DNA of 64,000 nt, taken from an uncultured Bryobacteraceae bacterium (GTDB lineage: Bacteria; Acidobacteriota; Terriglobia; Bryobacterales; Bryobacteraceae). The translations under genes were made by a program, and so were the position numbers. The notes under the pieces were generated by a model, which saw nothing but the letters and a program-made list of their open reading frames with translations, was not told where the DNA came from and did not search any database. The stretch covers positions 1 through 64,000 of the forward strand of contig CALKXJ010000013.1 in NCBI GenBank assembly GCA_938003835.1. Reading direction: 5' to 3'. Positions 34,662-42,175 of the stretch are shown piece after piece; the first letter of the stretch is position 1, and the number at the start of each line of letters is the position of its first letter.

Positions 34662-35468
34662 ATGGACGGCCCGCGCCTGAAGTACCGCTACGATCATTAC
34701 ACCTGGCCCGAGATCAGGGAGCTTGTGGCGCGCCAGCCGGTCTGCCTGCTGCCTGTGGGCTCGGTGGAAGACCACGGGCATCACCTGCCCCTGGACACCG
34801 ACAACTATCTGATCAACCGCATCTGCGACGAGGCGGCGCGACGCATCCCCGACGAGGTGCTGCTGCTGCCGCCCATTCCCTACGGCTTCGAGGATCACCA
34901 CATGAGCTTCCCCGGCACGATCACCGTCAAGCCGGAGCATCTGGAAGCCTTCGTCCTCGACATCACCCTCAGCCTGGCCCACCACGGCTTCCGCAAGGTC
35001 CTGCTCGCCGACGGCCACGGCAGCAATGTTCCGATTCTCGATCTGGCCGCGCGCAAGACGATCATCCAGTCCGAGGCACTGTGCGCCTGCTTCATCTGGC
35101 CGTCGCTCATCTCGGATCTCATCAGGAAAACGCGCGAGAGCGTCTTTCCCGGCGGCATGTCCCACGCCTGCGAGCTCGAGACCTCCGTCTACCTGTATCT
35201 GAACCCGGAGGCCGTGGACATGACCAAGGCCGTCCGCGAGATCGGTTTCGAGCGCTCGAAATACTACTGGCATGATCTCGGCGCCGGGCCCAAGGTCCGC
35301 ATGGTGGAGTGGTGGACGCGGATCTCGCGTTCGGGCGTCGTCGGCGATCCCACGCTGGCCACGGCAGAAAAAGGCAAGCTGTGGTTCGAAGCCGCCGTCG
35401 ACGCTCTCGTCGAGTTCATTCAGGAGTTCCGCCGCTTCGAGCTGCGGCCCAAGCTCGACCTGCACTGA
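34662..35468 (+). CDS. Creatininase family amidohydrolase
   Basis: 268 residues. The creatininase/FAPy-deformylase family opens cyclic amides using two metal ions. Ligand motifs are present: GSVEDHGHHLPLDTD (Glu, His, Asp), ADGHGSN (His) and HACELETS (Glu). The family includes creatininase, mycofactocin MftE and riboflavin-pathway enzymes, so substrate is open. It begins 7 bases after the mannonate dehydratase-like gene and ends 88 bases before the TIR-like gene. No other mycofactocin gene is present, which argues against MftE. Confidence 0.85.
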   Translation: MDGPRLKYRYDHYTWPEIRELVARQPVCLLPVGSVEDHGHHLPLDTDNYLINRICDEAARRIPDEVLLLPPIPYGFEDHHMSFPGTITVKPEHLEAFVLDITLSLAHHGFRKVLLADGHGSNVPILDLAARKTIIQSEALCACFIWPSLISDLIRKTRESVFPGGMSHACELETSVYLYLNPEAVDMTKAVREIGFERSKYYWHDLGAGPKVRMVEWWTRISRSGVVGDPTLATAEKGKLWFEAAVDALVEFIQEFRRFELRPKLDLH

Positions 35469-35503
35469 GCTGCCGCCACCGACGTGACCGCGCCCCAGGC
35501 CCC

Positions 35504-35538
35504 GCTTGCCGGCGCAAGCGCGCTCTGTCATCCTGAGT
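35504..35538. repeat. Short hairpin followed by a widespread intergenic word
   Basis: A 6-bp stem (GCTTGC/GCAAGC, loop CGGC) at 35504-35519 is followed by TGTCATCCTGAGTGAAG. I recall similar words recurring between genes in Acidobacteria and other genomes. It may be an element remnant or a weak terminator after the creatininase gene. There is only one copy in this window. Confidence 0.3.
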
Positions 35539-35545
35539 GAAGCCC

Positions 35546-35553
35546 AGGAGGAG
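35546..35553 (+). promoter_or_regulatory. Ribosome binding site fixing the TIR-like gene start
   Basis: AGGAGGAG five bases before the ATG at 35557. A longer reading from 35506 would bury this site inside the gene. Confidence 0.6.
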
Positions 35554-35556
35554 ATC

Positions 35557-37269
35557 ATGCCGGAAGACACCCCCAGCCCTGTCGAGCCACCTGAAAAGGA
35601 ATTCGCCGGGATCATCAGCGCCGTCCTGGCCTGCTTCGGCGAGGAGCCGGCCGATGCGCTGGCCACCGTGGAGCAGGCCGGTCGCTACCTGGAAAGCTTT
35701 CGCCACCGACCCGACTTCGAAAACATGCGGGCCTTCCTTACGGCCTCGCGGCAAGTTTTTCTCGCGCTGGCTCGCGTGCAATCGGAGGCCGATTTCGCCG
35801 CCGCCGCGGGACTGCTCGCCTCATCCAGGGCCGTGTTTCAGGCTCTCGATTTAAATGAACTGGCCGACACCGCCGAAGGACTGCGCCTGTACTTCGAGGG
35901 ACTCACGGAAGTTCGCCGCCAAAACCTCACCCGAGCCATGGAGCTGCTTCGCCAGGCGCCCGAGGTCCTTAACCGGGCGGGTGATTTCGGCGGCCGTTTC
36001 CAGCCGCTCGTCGATCACATGGCGCCGGATCAGTTGTTCACCGCCGGGGTGATCGCGCTCACGCGCGGCGACCTGGCGCTGGCCCGTGCCTTGCTCGAAG
36101 ATGCCGCGCAGAAGGCGGAGTACCTGGCGGCCACCTACTACGAAGAGGCCGACGACGACTGGTCCTTCTGCCACGGGCTGGCGAGACTCTACCGCGCCTA
36201 CTATGCCCTGTTCCAGCTCTGGTCGGACTTCTCTCGGCTCGATCTCGAGCGGATCGCGGCGCCGGACCGCATGGCTCGCGAGGCGCGCGAGTGGATCGGC
36301 CGGACGGGCCTTGATCAGCCGATCCGCCGCAACTGCTATCGACTGGCCGGCGTTGTCGGAGCCATCAGCGACGTGCTCGTGCCCGCCGCGAGGCTGCTCC
36401 GCGCGCTGCTCGAGGGTCAGCCGACGCCCGATCTGGACTTTGCCGCACTCGAGCAGTGCATCCAGGAAGCCGAAAACGAGAGTGCCGCGCTCGGCGAGCA
36501 GGGCGCCGGCCTGATTCGCGTCTGCGCCCAGCTCCGCGCCATGCTGGCCAATCTCCGCCGCTACGACCAGGCGCGGCCCAAAGCCAAACCGACTTCCCGG
36601 GGGTCGCGGCCGACCCAACTGTTCGTGATGATGCCCTACTCGGAAGAGGCTCGCGTCCTCGAGGAGGCCCTGCGGCGCCTCTTCGAGAACGAGCCCTACT
36701 GCTTCAAGCTGATTCTGGCCCGCGACCGCACGCTCAAGCCCGGCCTGTTCGACAATGTCAAGGCCCACATGGCGCTCGTGGACGGTTTTCTGGCCGATAT
36801 CAGCACGCTGAATCCAAACGTCATGCTCGAGCTGGGCATGACCGAGAACGACCCGCGCAACCGCCCGGTCTTCGTGCTTCGCCGCAAGGACGGGCTCGAG
36901 GCGCCGAGCGACCTCAAGGGCCGGCTCTACGTGGAGTACGCGCTGCCCGAAGCCGGCGCAGGCGACCCTTCAGAGGCGCTGGTCGCCCAGTTACGCGCCG
37001 CTTTTGAGGCCATCGAGGACACGCGCGAGCTTCTTGCCCGCCGCGAAGCGCGCTTCCTTTCCGAACGCCTCATCCGCGACCGGATCCGGCGCGCGCGGCT
37101 GGCGATGGACGACGCCGAGGTGAAGAAGCTCCGGGAGTGTTTTGAAGCCGTCGAAGAGCTCGAGCAGGCCGAGCCCGCCCTGATCGCGCGGAAGACCGGT
37201 TTCGACCAGGATCTGGCGGGCGCCCTGGCCCGAATCTTCAAACCCCTGGCCCGGGACGCGGCGCCATAG
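35557..37269 (+). CDS. Large helical protein with TIR / nucleoside-deoxyribosyltransferase-like domain (putative effector)
   Basis: 570 residues, no signal peptide or transmembrane helix. Residues 1-345 are almost all helical and unrecognised. Residues 352-465 form a Rossmann-like domain starting LFVMMPYS (residues 355-362), then DRTLKPGLFDNVKAHMALVD, LADIS near 414, and NPNVMLELG (419-427) with a possible catalytic Glu425. This layout is shared by TIR-like and nucleoside 2-deoxyribosyltransferase-like domains found in bacterial immunity proteins, several of which degrade NAD. A helical tail of about 100 residues ends the protein. The family assignment is from motif memory, and no cyclase or other defence gene is adjacent. 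NADase or nucleotide-binding activity is inference. Confidence 0.65.
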   Translation: MPEDTPSPVEPPEKEFAGIISAVLACFGEEPADALATVEQAGRYLESFRHRPDFENMRAFLTASRQVFLALARVQSEADFAAAAGLLASSRAVFQALDLNELADTAEGLRLYFEGLTEVRRQNLTRAMELLRQAPEVLNRAGDFGGRFQPLVDHMAPDQLFTAGVIALTRGDLALARALLEDAAQKAEYLAATYYEEADDDWSFCHGLARLYRAYYALFQLWSDFSRLDLERIAAPDRMAREAREWIGRTGLDQPIRRNCYRLAGVVGAISDVLVPAARLLRALLEGQPTPDLDFAALEQCIQEAENESAALGEQGAGLIRVCAQLRAMLANLRRYDQARPKAKPTSRGSRPTQLFVMMPYSEEARVLEEALRRLFENEPYCFKLILARDRTLKPGLFDNVKAHMALVDGFLADISTLNPNVMLELGMTENDPRNRPVFVLRRKDGLEAPSDLKGRLYVEYALPEAGAGDPSEALVAQLRAAFEAIEDTRELLARREARFLSERLIRDRIRRARLAMDDAEVKKLRECFEAVEELEQAEPALIARKTGFDQDLAGALARIFKPLARDAAP

Positions 37270-37287
37270 AGCACCGGCAAGCGCCCA

Positions 37288-38058
37288 CTAGCGCGCCAGC
37301 CAGCCTCCGTCGACGGCCAGGATCGCCCCATTGACGTAATCCGAGGCGGCCGAGGCCAGAAAGACCGCCGCCCCGCGCAGATCCCCGGGCGTGCCCCATC
37401 GTCCGGCGGGAATGCGCGCCAGGATGGCCGGATTGCGCTCCGGATCGGCCCGCAGCGCCTCGGTATTGTCGGTGGCAATGTAGCCGGGCGCGATGGCGTT
37501 CACCTGCACGTTGAAGGCGGCCCACTCATTGGCGAGCGCTTTGGTAAGCTGCGCCACACCGCCCTTGGCCGCCGCATAGCCCGGCACCGTGATGCCGCCC
37601 TGAAAACTCAACATGGAGGCGATGAAGATGATCTTGCCCGCGCGCCGGCGTACCATCTCCTTGCCGATCTCCCGGCTGAGGATGAACTGGGCGTTGAGGT
37701 TCACCTCGATCACCCGGTCCCAGTACTCGTCCGGGTGCTCGATGGCGGGCTTGCGAAAGATCGTCCCGGCGTTGTTGACCAGGATGTCGATCACTGGGAA
37801 ATCCCGCTTGACCCTCTCGATGAAGCCATAAAGCGCTGGGCGGTCGCCGAAGTCGCAGGCGTAGGCGGCAAACCGGCGACCGCGGGCGAACACTTCACGC
37901 TCGACCTCGCTGCCCGCCGCCTCCAGGCTTCGGCTCACCCCCGCAATGTCAGCGCCCGCCTCGGCCAGCGCCAGCGCGATCGCTTGGCCGATACCGCGCC
38001 GGCAGCCGGTAACCAGCGCCACCTTTCCGTCCAGGCGAAACAGATCCAAGACGTTCAC
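37288..38058 (-). CDS. kduD: SDR oxidoreductase, 2-deoxy-D-gluconate 3-dehydrogenase-like
   Basis: 256-residue NAD(P)-dependent short-chain dehydrogenase. The cofactor motif TGCRRGIGQ, the NNAG block, a catalytic Ser (FIASMLSFQGG) and the YAAAK pair are intact. The start region NVLDLFRLDGKVALVTGC matches KduD, which interconverts 3-deoxy-D-glycero-2,5-hexodiulosonate and 2-keto-3-deoxygluconate in pectin/uronate breakdown; a related SDR role cannot be excluded. The GTG at 38058 is chosen because GAGG sits five bases upstream; an in-frame reading to 38166 runs back into the GNAT gene. The likely pathway partner is the mannonate dehydratase-like gene. Confidence 0.8.
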   Translation of the reverse strand: MNVLDLFRLDGKVALVTGCRRGIGQAIALALAEAGADIAGVSRSLEAAGSEVEREVFARGRRFAAYACDFGDRPALYGFIERVKRDFPVIDILVNNAGTIFRKPAIEHPDEYWDRVIEVNLNAQFILSREIGKEMVRRRAGKIIFIASMLSFQGGITVPGYAAAKGGVAQLTKALANEWAAFNVQVNAIAPGYIATDNTEALRADPERNPAILARIPAGRWGTPGDLRGAAVFLASAASDYVNGAILAVDGGWLAR

Positions 38059-38083
38059 GTCCACCTCGCTCCGGGATCCTCGC

Positions 38084-39052
38084 TCAACCGCGCGTCCAGA
38101 CGTAGGCGGCGAAACTTCGCAGGATTTCGAAGCCGGCGCGTTGATAGAGCTGCACCGCCCTCCCATTCGCTGCCGTCACCGTCAGACTCACCTTCGTGCA
38201 GCCGGCCCGCGCCAGCTCTCCCATCGAGCGGCGCAGCAGCTCGTAGCCTACGCCGCGGCCGCGCGCCTCCGGCGCGGTGCAGATCTGTGTGATGTGACCG
38301 GCGCGCGCGCTCACCAGGCTCGCCAGCACCAGCCCCACCAGCTCGCGGCTGGCCGGATCGATGGCGACAAGTGAGGCCGGCGCGTAGAAGGCGCCGCAAC
38401 CCGGGTACTGGACGATGTTTGCCAAGAAGCGCCGGGCGCCGCTTACCGAGCGGTACTGATCATTGATCTGGCTGTCGATGTGACCCTTGTAGGCGGCGGC
38501 AATCAGACGCGCGGCCGCCTCCTCCATGCCGTCGCGGAAGCCTTCAACGCGAATCTGATCGGCTGATGCCGCGCGCGGGAGGCGGCCGATCCCGGCCAGC
38601 TCCGCTGCCATGAAGTAGCGCCGGTAGCCGCGCCACAGCTCCCGGTACGGGATCGGCCGCTCGAAGGGCGACTCCAGCAGCATCAGTTGCGCCTCGACGC
38701 GGCGCACCTGGGCGCCGGCGAACAGCGAGGTGAGCACCGCCTCGAGCAGCCGGCTCTCCAGCTCGCCCGAGCGGAACGGCGAACGCACATACAGGTCGCC
38801 GATGAGTCCCTTGGCGTCCTCCACCACGAAGTAGGAATAGCCGATCACATGCCCGGCCGCCGCCAGCGCCCACCCGCTTAGCGCGCGCATGCGGACGAAG
38901 CGGCGCACCAGATCAGCGGAAGGGCGAAAATCCCAATCGAAGACTTGCCGCCAGAGCTCGGTCTCCTCCTCGAGCACTGCCTCGAGCTCTTCCGCTCGCA
39001 GCCGGTCCAGCTCGACGAGCTGGAACGAACCGGCCTCGGGCAAGGCGGCCAT
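38084..39052 (-). CDS. GNAT family N-acetyltransferase (two-domain)
   Basis: 322 residues. The C-terminal 130 residues are a clear GNAT domain with the acetyl-CoA loop APEARGRGVGYELL and a final NGRAVQLYQRAGFE. The N-terminal 180 residues look like a second, degenerate acyltransferase half (GYSYFVVEDAKGLIGDLYV). The acceptor is unknown. I use the ATG at 39052 because a perfect TATAAT ends just 6 bases before it. An ATG 27 bases upstream lies at or before that box. Confidence 0.75.
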   Translation of the reverse strand: MAALPEAGSFQLVELDRLRAEELEAVLEEETELWRQVFDWDFRPSADLVRRFVRMRALSGWALAAAGHVIGYSYFVVEDAKGLIGDLYVRSPFRSGELESRLLEAVLTSLFAGAQVRRVEAQLMLLESPFERPIPYRELWRGYRRYFMAAELAGIGRLPRAASADQIRVEGFRDGMEEAAARLIAAAYKGHIDSQINDQYRSVSGARRFLANIVQYPGCGAFYAPASLVAIDPASRELVGLVLASLVSARAGHITQICTAPEARGRGVGYELLRRSMGELARAGCTKVSLTVTAANGRAVQLYQRAGFEILRSFAAYVWTRG

Positions 39053-39058
39053 AGCCCG

Positions 39059-39064
39059 ATTATA
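39059..39064 (-). promoter_or_regulatory. Consensus -10 box next to the GNAT start codon
   Basis: TATAAT on the minus strand, then six bases (CGGGCT), then ATG. The predicted transcription start coincides with the start codon, suggesting a leaderless message. Confidence 0.5.
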
Positions 39065-39089
39065 GGGAAGTCGGCGCAAACCGGCCGGC

Positions 39090-39653
39090 TCAGATGAGCG
39101 GCGTCAGGCTGGAGCGTACGGCGGCGCGCACCCGTAAGCGCTCCCGCGGCTCGCCCACGCGCTCGAGCGCGAACGTCCCGCGACCCCACAGCTCGGCGAA
39201 AAACTGCTCCATCCCGGATCGCAACCGCTCGAAGGTCTCCAGCGTGTTCGGCGCCAGCAGCCGGTCGTTGAAGATCACCTCGCAGGAGTTCGGGTCAAAG
39301 TGCAGCTTGCGGTGAAATTCCGGCTCCTGCTCGAGCCGGCGGCAGGCGGCCGAGGCCGCTTCGTAGGCCTGCCGGAGCTTGTCCTCGAGCGAGCCCGCCA
39401 CGGGTTTCTTGCGGTTGTAGAGCAGGCCTAGGCGATTCTCCGTTAGGTCGAGGCTGTAGTTGGCCTCCAAGCCGACCAGAATGACGCCCGGCCCGGCCGG
39501 CACGTGCCGGTAGTCCGCCACGTCGATCAACAGCTCCGGCGCTGCGTTCTGCTGAATCCAGCGATGGAACACCGGGATGGCGCCGGCAAGATCCTCGGGG
39601 GTCGGCTCCAGCGCGAAGATCTTGACGTTGATGTGATCCGGTTGTTTCGCCAC
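39090..39653 (-). CDS. Conserved hypothetical protein downstream of the sulfite/nitrite reductase
   Basis: 187 residues, not recognised. It is mixed alpha/beta, with segments such as INVKIFALEP, GVILVGLEANYSLDL and FNDRLLAPNTLETF, and no signal peptide or membrane helix. It starts at a GTG preceded by AAGGAGA, 12 bases after the reductase stop, so it is the second gene of the same transcript. A role linked to sulfite/nitrite reduction is inferred from position only. Confidence 0.6.
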   Translation of the reverse strand: MAKQPDHINVKIFALEPTPEDLAGAIPVFHRWIQQNAAPELLIDVADYRHVPAGPGVILVGLEANYSLDLTENRLGLLYNRKKPVAGSLEDKLRQAYEAASAACRRLEQEPEFHRKLHFDPNSCEVIFNDRLLAPNTLETFERLRSGMEQFFAELWGRGTFALERVGEPRERLRVRAAVRSSLTPLI

Positions 39654-39665
39654 GGCCGTTCTCCT

Positions 39666-41930
39666 TCAACCTCCCGCGGGCGCGGCCAGCATCCGCGCGT
39701 AGCAGCTATGCGCGGCCTCGAGAAACAACTGTGCTTCTTCGATCTGCCGCCGGGCCGACTCCGGATCGTGCGGCGCGCCGTTGCGCGCGTGGGCGGCAAA
39801 GTAATAGTGCGCGAACTTGCCCTGCGCAAACGGATCGAAGAACAGTTGCGTGTCGTAGAAGTGGGTCCGGAACTGCTGGTAGACCGCTTCAGGGTCCTCC
39901 GGAAAGGCGCCCAGCTTGAACCGCAGCAGCGCCTGCGCGCCGTGCATCATCGCCTTGTAAGCGGTCTGCGCAGCCCGCTCGATCTGGCCGGCCTCAAGCA
40001 GGAGCTGGGCCTCGAAGGCCTCGCGCTCGCAGGCGGCAAGCTGGAAATCGACCGGGGAGACCAGCTCGCCGGCGCACTCGCCCACGCCCAGGTCGCCGAT
40101 GGTGAACTCGCGCGCGTCCGACCAATCGACGTAGAAAGAAGGATCCTCCTCGTGCGGCGGCACCGGCATGAGGTCCTCCACCATCCGCTTGCACTCGGCC
40201 TTGCCGATGCGCTGGATGAAGCTCTGAAAGGACTCTCCGAAGGCGCGCTCGCTCCGGTAGCGACGAATGAACCGCTCGAGCGCTTCGGGTACCCGTTTGG
40301 CCGGAATGGCGCCGATGGCCAGCCCGTAGGAGCCCGCGTTCTCCTCCCACTGGCCCCCGACCAGCAACTGGAAGTGCGGCACCGTGTAGCCGTTCTTGTT
40401 GCGGCTGACGCCGTAAAAGCCGATGTCGGCCACATGGTGCTGACCGCAGGAGTTGAAGCAGCCGCTGATCTTGATGTGGAGATTACTCACGGCCGCATCC
40501 TGATCGGCGCCTTGAGCGAGCAGGCGCTGGCGCAGCTCTGCCGCCAGGCCCCGCGAAGAGGCGATGCCCAGCTTGCAGGTGTCGGTCCCCGGACAGGCCA
40601 CAATGTCGGCTATCGAGCCCGCCACCGGCTCGGCCAGTTGCGCCGCCTTCAGCTCGGCGTAAAGCGCCGGCAGATCCGCCTCGCTCACCCAGCGCAGCAC
40701 GAGATTCTGCTCCACCGTCGTGCGCACCGTCTCGCGCGTGTACTTGCGCGCCAGATCCGCGACCCGCCGCAACTGCGCCGCCGTGATGTCGCCGAGGGGC
40801 AGCGCAATGGTCACCGTCGCATAGCCGGGCTGGCGCTGCCGGTACACGTTGCGCGCGTACCAGCGCTCGAAGCCTTCAAGGCGCGGTGCGGTGATCTGAA
40901 GCAGGCCCGGGTCTTTGAGTGGCCTCTCCTGATAGGTCGGAATCTCGCGCAGCATCTGCTCCCATCGAGGATCCGGCCTCAGGCCGGCGCGCTCCTGCTC
41001 GACCCGTTGCTTGAACTCTTCGAGGCCCAGCTTGTGAACCAGGAACTTGATCCGCGCGGTGTTGCGGTTCTTCTTTTCGCCGTATTTCGTGTAGACGCGC
41101 GCCACCGCCACCGCCAGCGGCAACAGCTCCTCCACAGGCAAGAACTCGGCGAAAAGTTTCGCCTGATACGGCACGGTGCCCAGGCCGCCCCCGACATAGA
41201 CTTCAAAACCGCGCCGGAGCGCGCCGTCGACCTCCCGCACCGCGGCGATGAAGCCCATGTCGTGCATCCGCACCAGGGCGCACGGGTTCTCCTTGCAGCC
41301 GGAGAAGGCGATCTTGAACTTCCGGCCGAAATCCTGGCATTCGGGATGGCCGAGCAGATAGTACGCCATCATCTTCGCGTAGGGCGTTACGTCGAAGACC
41401 TGGTCGCGACAGACGCCGGCCAGCGGGCAGGCTGTGACGTTGCGAATCGAGTTGCCGCAAGCTTCCCGCGTGGTGATCCCAACGGCGGCCAGGCGCCGCA
41501 TGATCGTGGGCGTGTCGTCGATGTGCACGAAGTGGAGCTGGAAGTCCTGCCGCGTAGTGACGTGGGCGACGCCGTCGGCGTACTCCTCAGCGAGCTCGGC
41601 GATCACTTCGAGCTGCCGCGCGTTGAGCCCGCCGAAGGGGATCTTGATGCGCTGCATTCCCGGCGCATCCCAGACCGTGTTCGGGCCCTTGGTCGGTTTG
41701 CCTTCGGGGTAGGCGAGCGTACGCGTGCGGATGCCGTCGTGCCGCTGGCCGCTGTCGTAGCGCTGGCCATAGACGCCGCGGCGCAGGCGTGTCTCCGCAA
41801 ACACACGCTCGTCGATCTTGCCCTGGCGGCGGAGCGCCAGCTCGTGCTCGAAGACGTCGATCTCGGCCGCCAGTTGAGGCGGCATCTGGTCCTCGAGCTG
41901 ATCCTTCCAGAACGGATTCGAGGCTTTCAT
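39666..41930 (-). CDS. Ferredoxin-type sulfite/nitrite reductase with C-terminal helical extension
   Basis: Siroheme/[4Fe-4S] enzyme for six-electron reduction of sulfite to sulfide or nitrite to ammonia. The 754 residues hold two ferrodoxin-like half-domains and two siroheme reductase domains. The cluster motifs are ACPGTDTCKLG (C-x5-C) and SGCFNSCGQ (C-x3-C), the latter providing the siroheme ligand. From about residue 630 there is an extra helical domain of about 120 residues (from FQLAACEREAFEAQL onward) that ordinary Sir/NirA proteins lack and that resembles HEPN-type helical domains. Sulfite versus nitrite cannot be settled by eye. The promoter is at 41967-41995. Confidence 0.88.
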   Translation of the reverse strand: MKASNPFWKDQLEDQMPPQLAAEIDVFEHELALRRQGKIDERVFAETRLRRGVYGQRYDSGQRHDGIRTRTLAYPEGKPTKGPNTVWDAPGMQRIKIPFGGLNARQLEVIAELAEEYADGVAHVTTRQDFQLHFVHIDDTPTIMRRLAAVGITTREACGNSIRNVTACPLAGVCRDQVFDVTPYAKMMAYYLLGHPECQDFGRKFKIAFSGCKENPCALVRMHDMGFIAAVREVDGALRRGFEVYVGGGLGTVPYQAKLFAEFLPVEELLPLAVAVARVYTKYGEKKNRNTARIKFLVHKLGLEEFKQRVEQERAGLRPDPRWEQMLREIPTYQERPLKDPGLLQITAPRLEGFERWYARNVYRQRQPGYATVTIALPLGDITAAQLRRVADLARKYTRETVRTTVEQNLVLRWVSEADLPALYAELKAAQLAEPVAGSIADIVACPGTDTCKLGIASSRGLAAELRQRLLAQGADQDAAVSNLHIKISGCFNSCGQHHVADIGFYGVSRNKNGYTVPHFQLLVGGQWEENAGSYGLAIGAIPAKRVPEALERFIRRYRSERAFGESFQSFIQRIGKAECKRMVEDLMPVPPHEEDPSFYVDWSDAREFTIGDLGVGECAGELVSPVDFQLAACEREAFEAQLLLEAGQIERAAQTAYKAMMHGAQALLRFKLGAFPEDPEAVYQQFRTHFYDTQLFFDPFAQGKFAHYYFAAHARNGAPHDPESARRQIEEAQLFLEAAHSCYARMLAAPAGG

Positions 41931-41966
41931 GGTGATCGTTACCGCGCGGAGCGGCCTATACCCTAA

Positions 41967-41995
41967 ACTATATCGGATTTATAGGATTTGGGCAA
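41967..41995 (-). promoter_or_regulatory. Promoter of the sulfite/nitrite reductase operon
   Basis: Minus-strand -35 TTGCCC (41995-41990), 17-base spacer, -10 TATAGT (41972-41967). Directly downstream is TTTAGGGTATAGG, which shares TTAGGGTATA with the AT-hook promoter region. Confidence 0.55.
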
Positions 41996-42065
41996 GTCCT
42001 CGCATCTGCCAGCGCTCTTGACAGTGTTCGGCGACTCTGGGTACCCTGGGAATGACACCGCTTGT

Positions 42066-42142
42066 GCGCCCGTAGCTCAGCTGGATAGAGCGTCTGGCTA
42101 CGAACCAGAAGGTCGCGTGTTCGAATCGCGCCGGGCGCACCA
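42066..42142 (+). tRNA. tRNA-Arg (anticodon ACG)
   Basis: Full cloverleaf. Acceptor GCGCCCG pairs with CGGGCGC, the D-arm reads GCTCAGCTGGATAGAGC, and the anticodon stem TCTGG/CCAGA encloses CTACGAA with anticodon ACG. The T-arm contains GTTCGAATC and the CCA end is encoded (42140-42142). ACG is normally edited to ICG and reads CGU, CGC and CGA. Confidence 0.97.
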
Positions 42143-42175
42143 CGTCGCGACAAAGCTACCCGAAAACCCAGCCTC

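Noticed and set aside
34662-35468. Creatininase-like gene as mycofactocin MftE
   Set aside because: No other mycofactocin genes (MftA, MftC and so on) are nearby.
35504-35538. TGTCATCCTGAGTGAAG as evidence of a mobile element beside the TIR-like gene
   Set aside because: There is a single copy and no terminal repeats or transposase, so it supports only a possible remnant.
39504-41966. 820-codon plus-strand open frame opposite the sulfite/nitrite reductase
   Set aside because: It mirrors the reductase, has no recognisable motif and no promoter; the minus-strand gene has complete cluster motifs.
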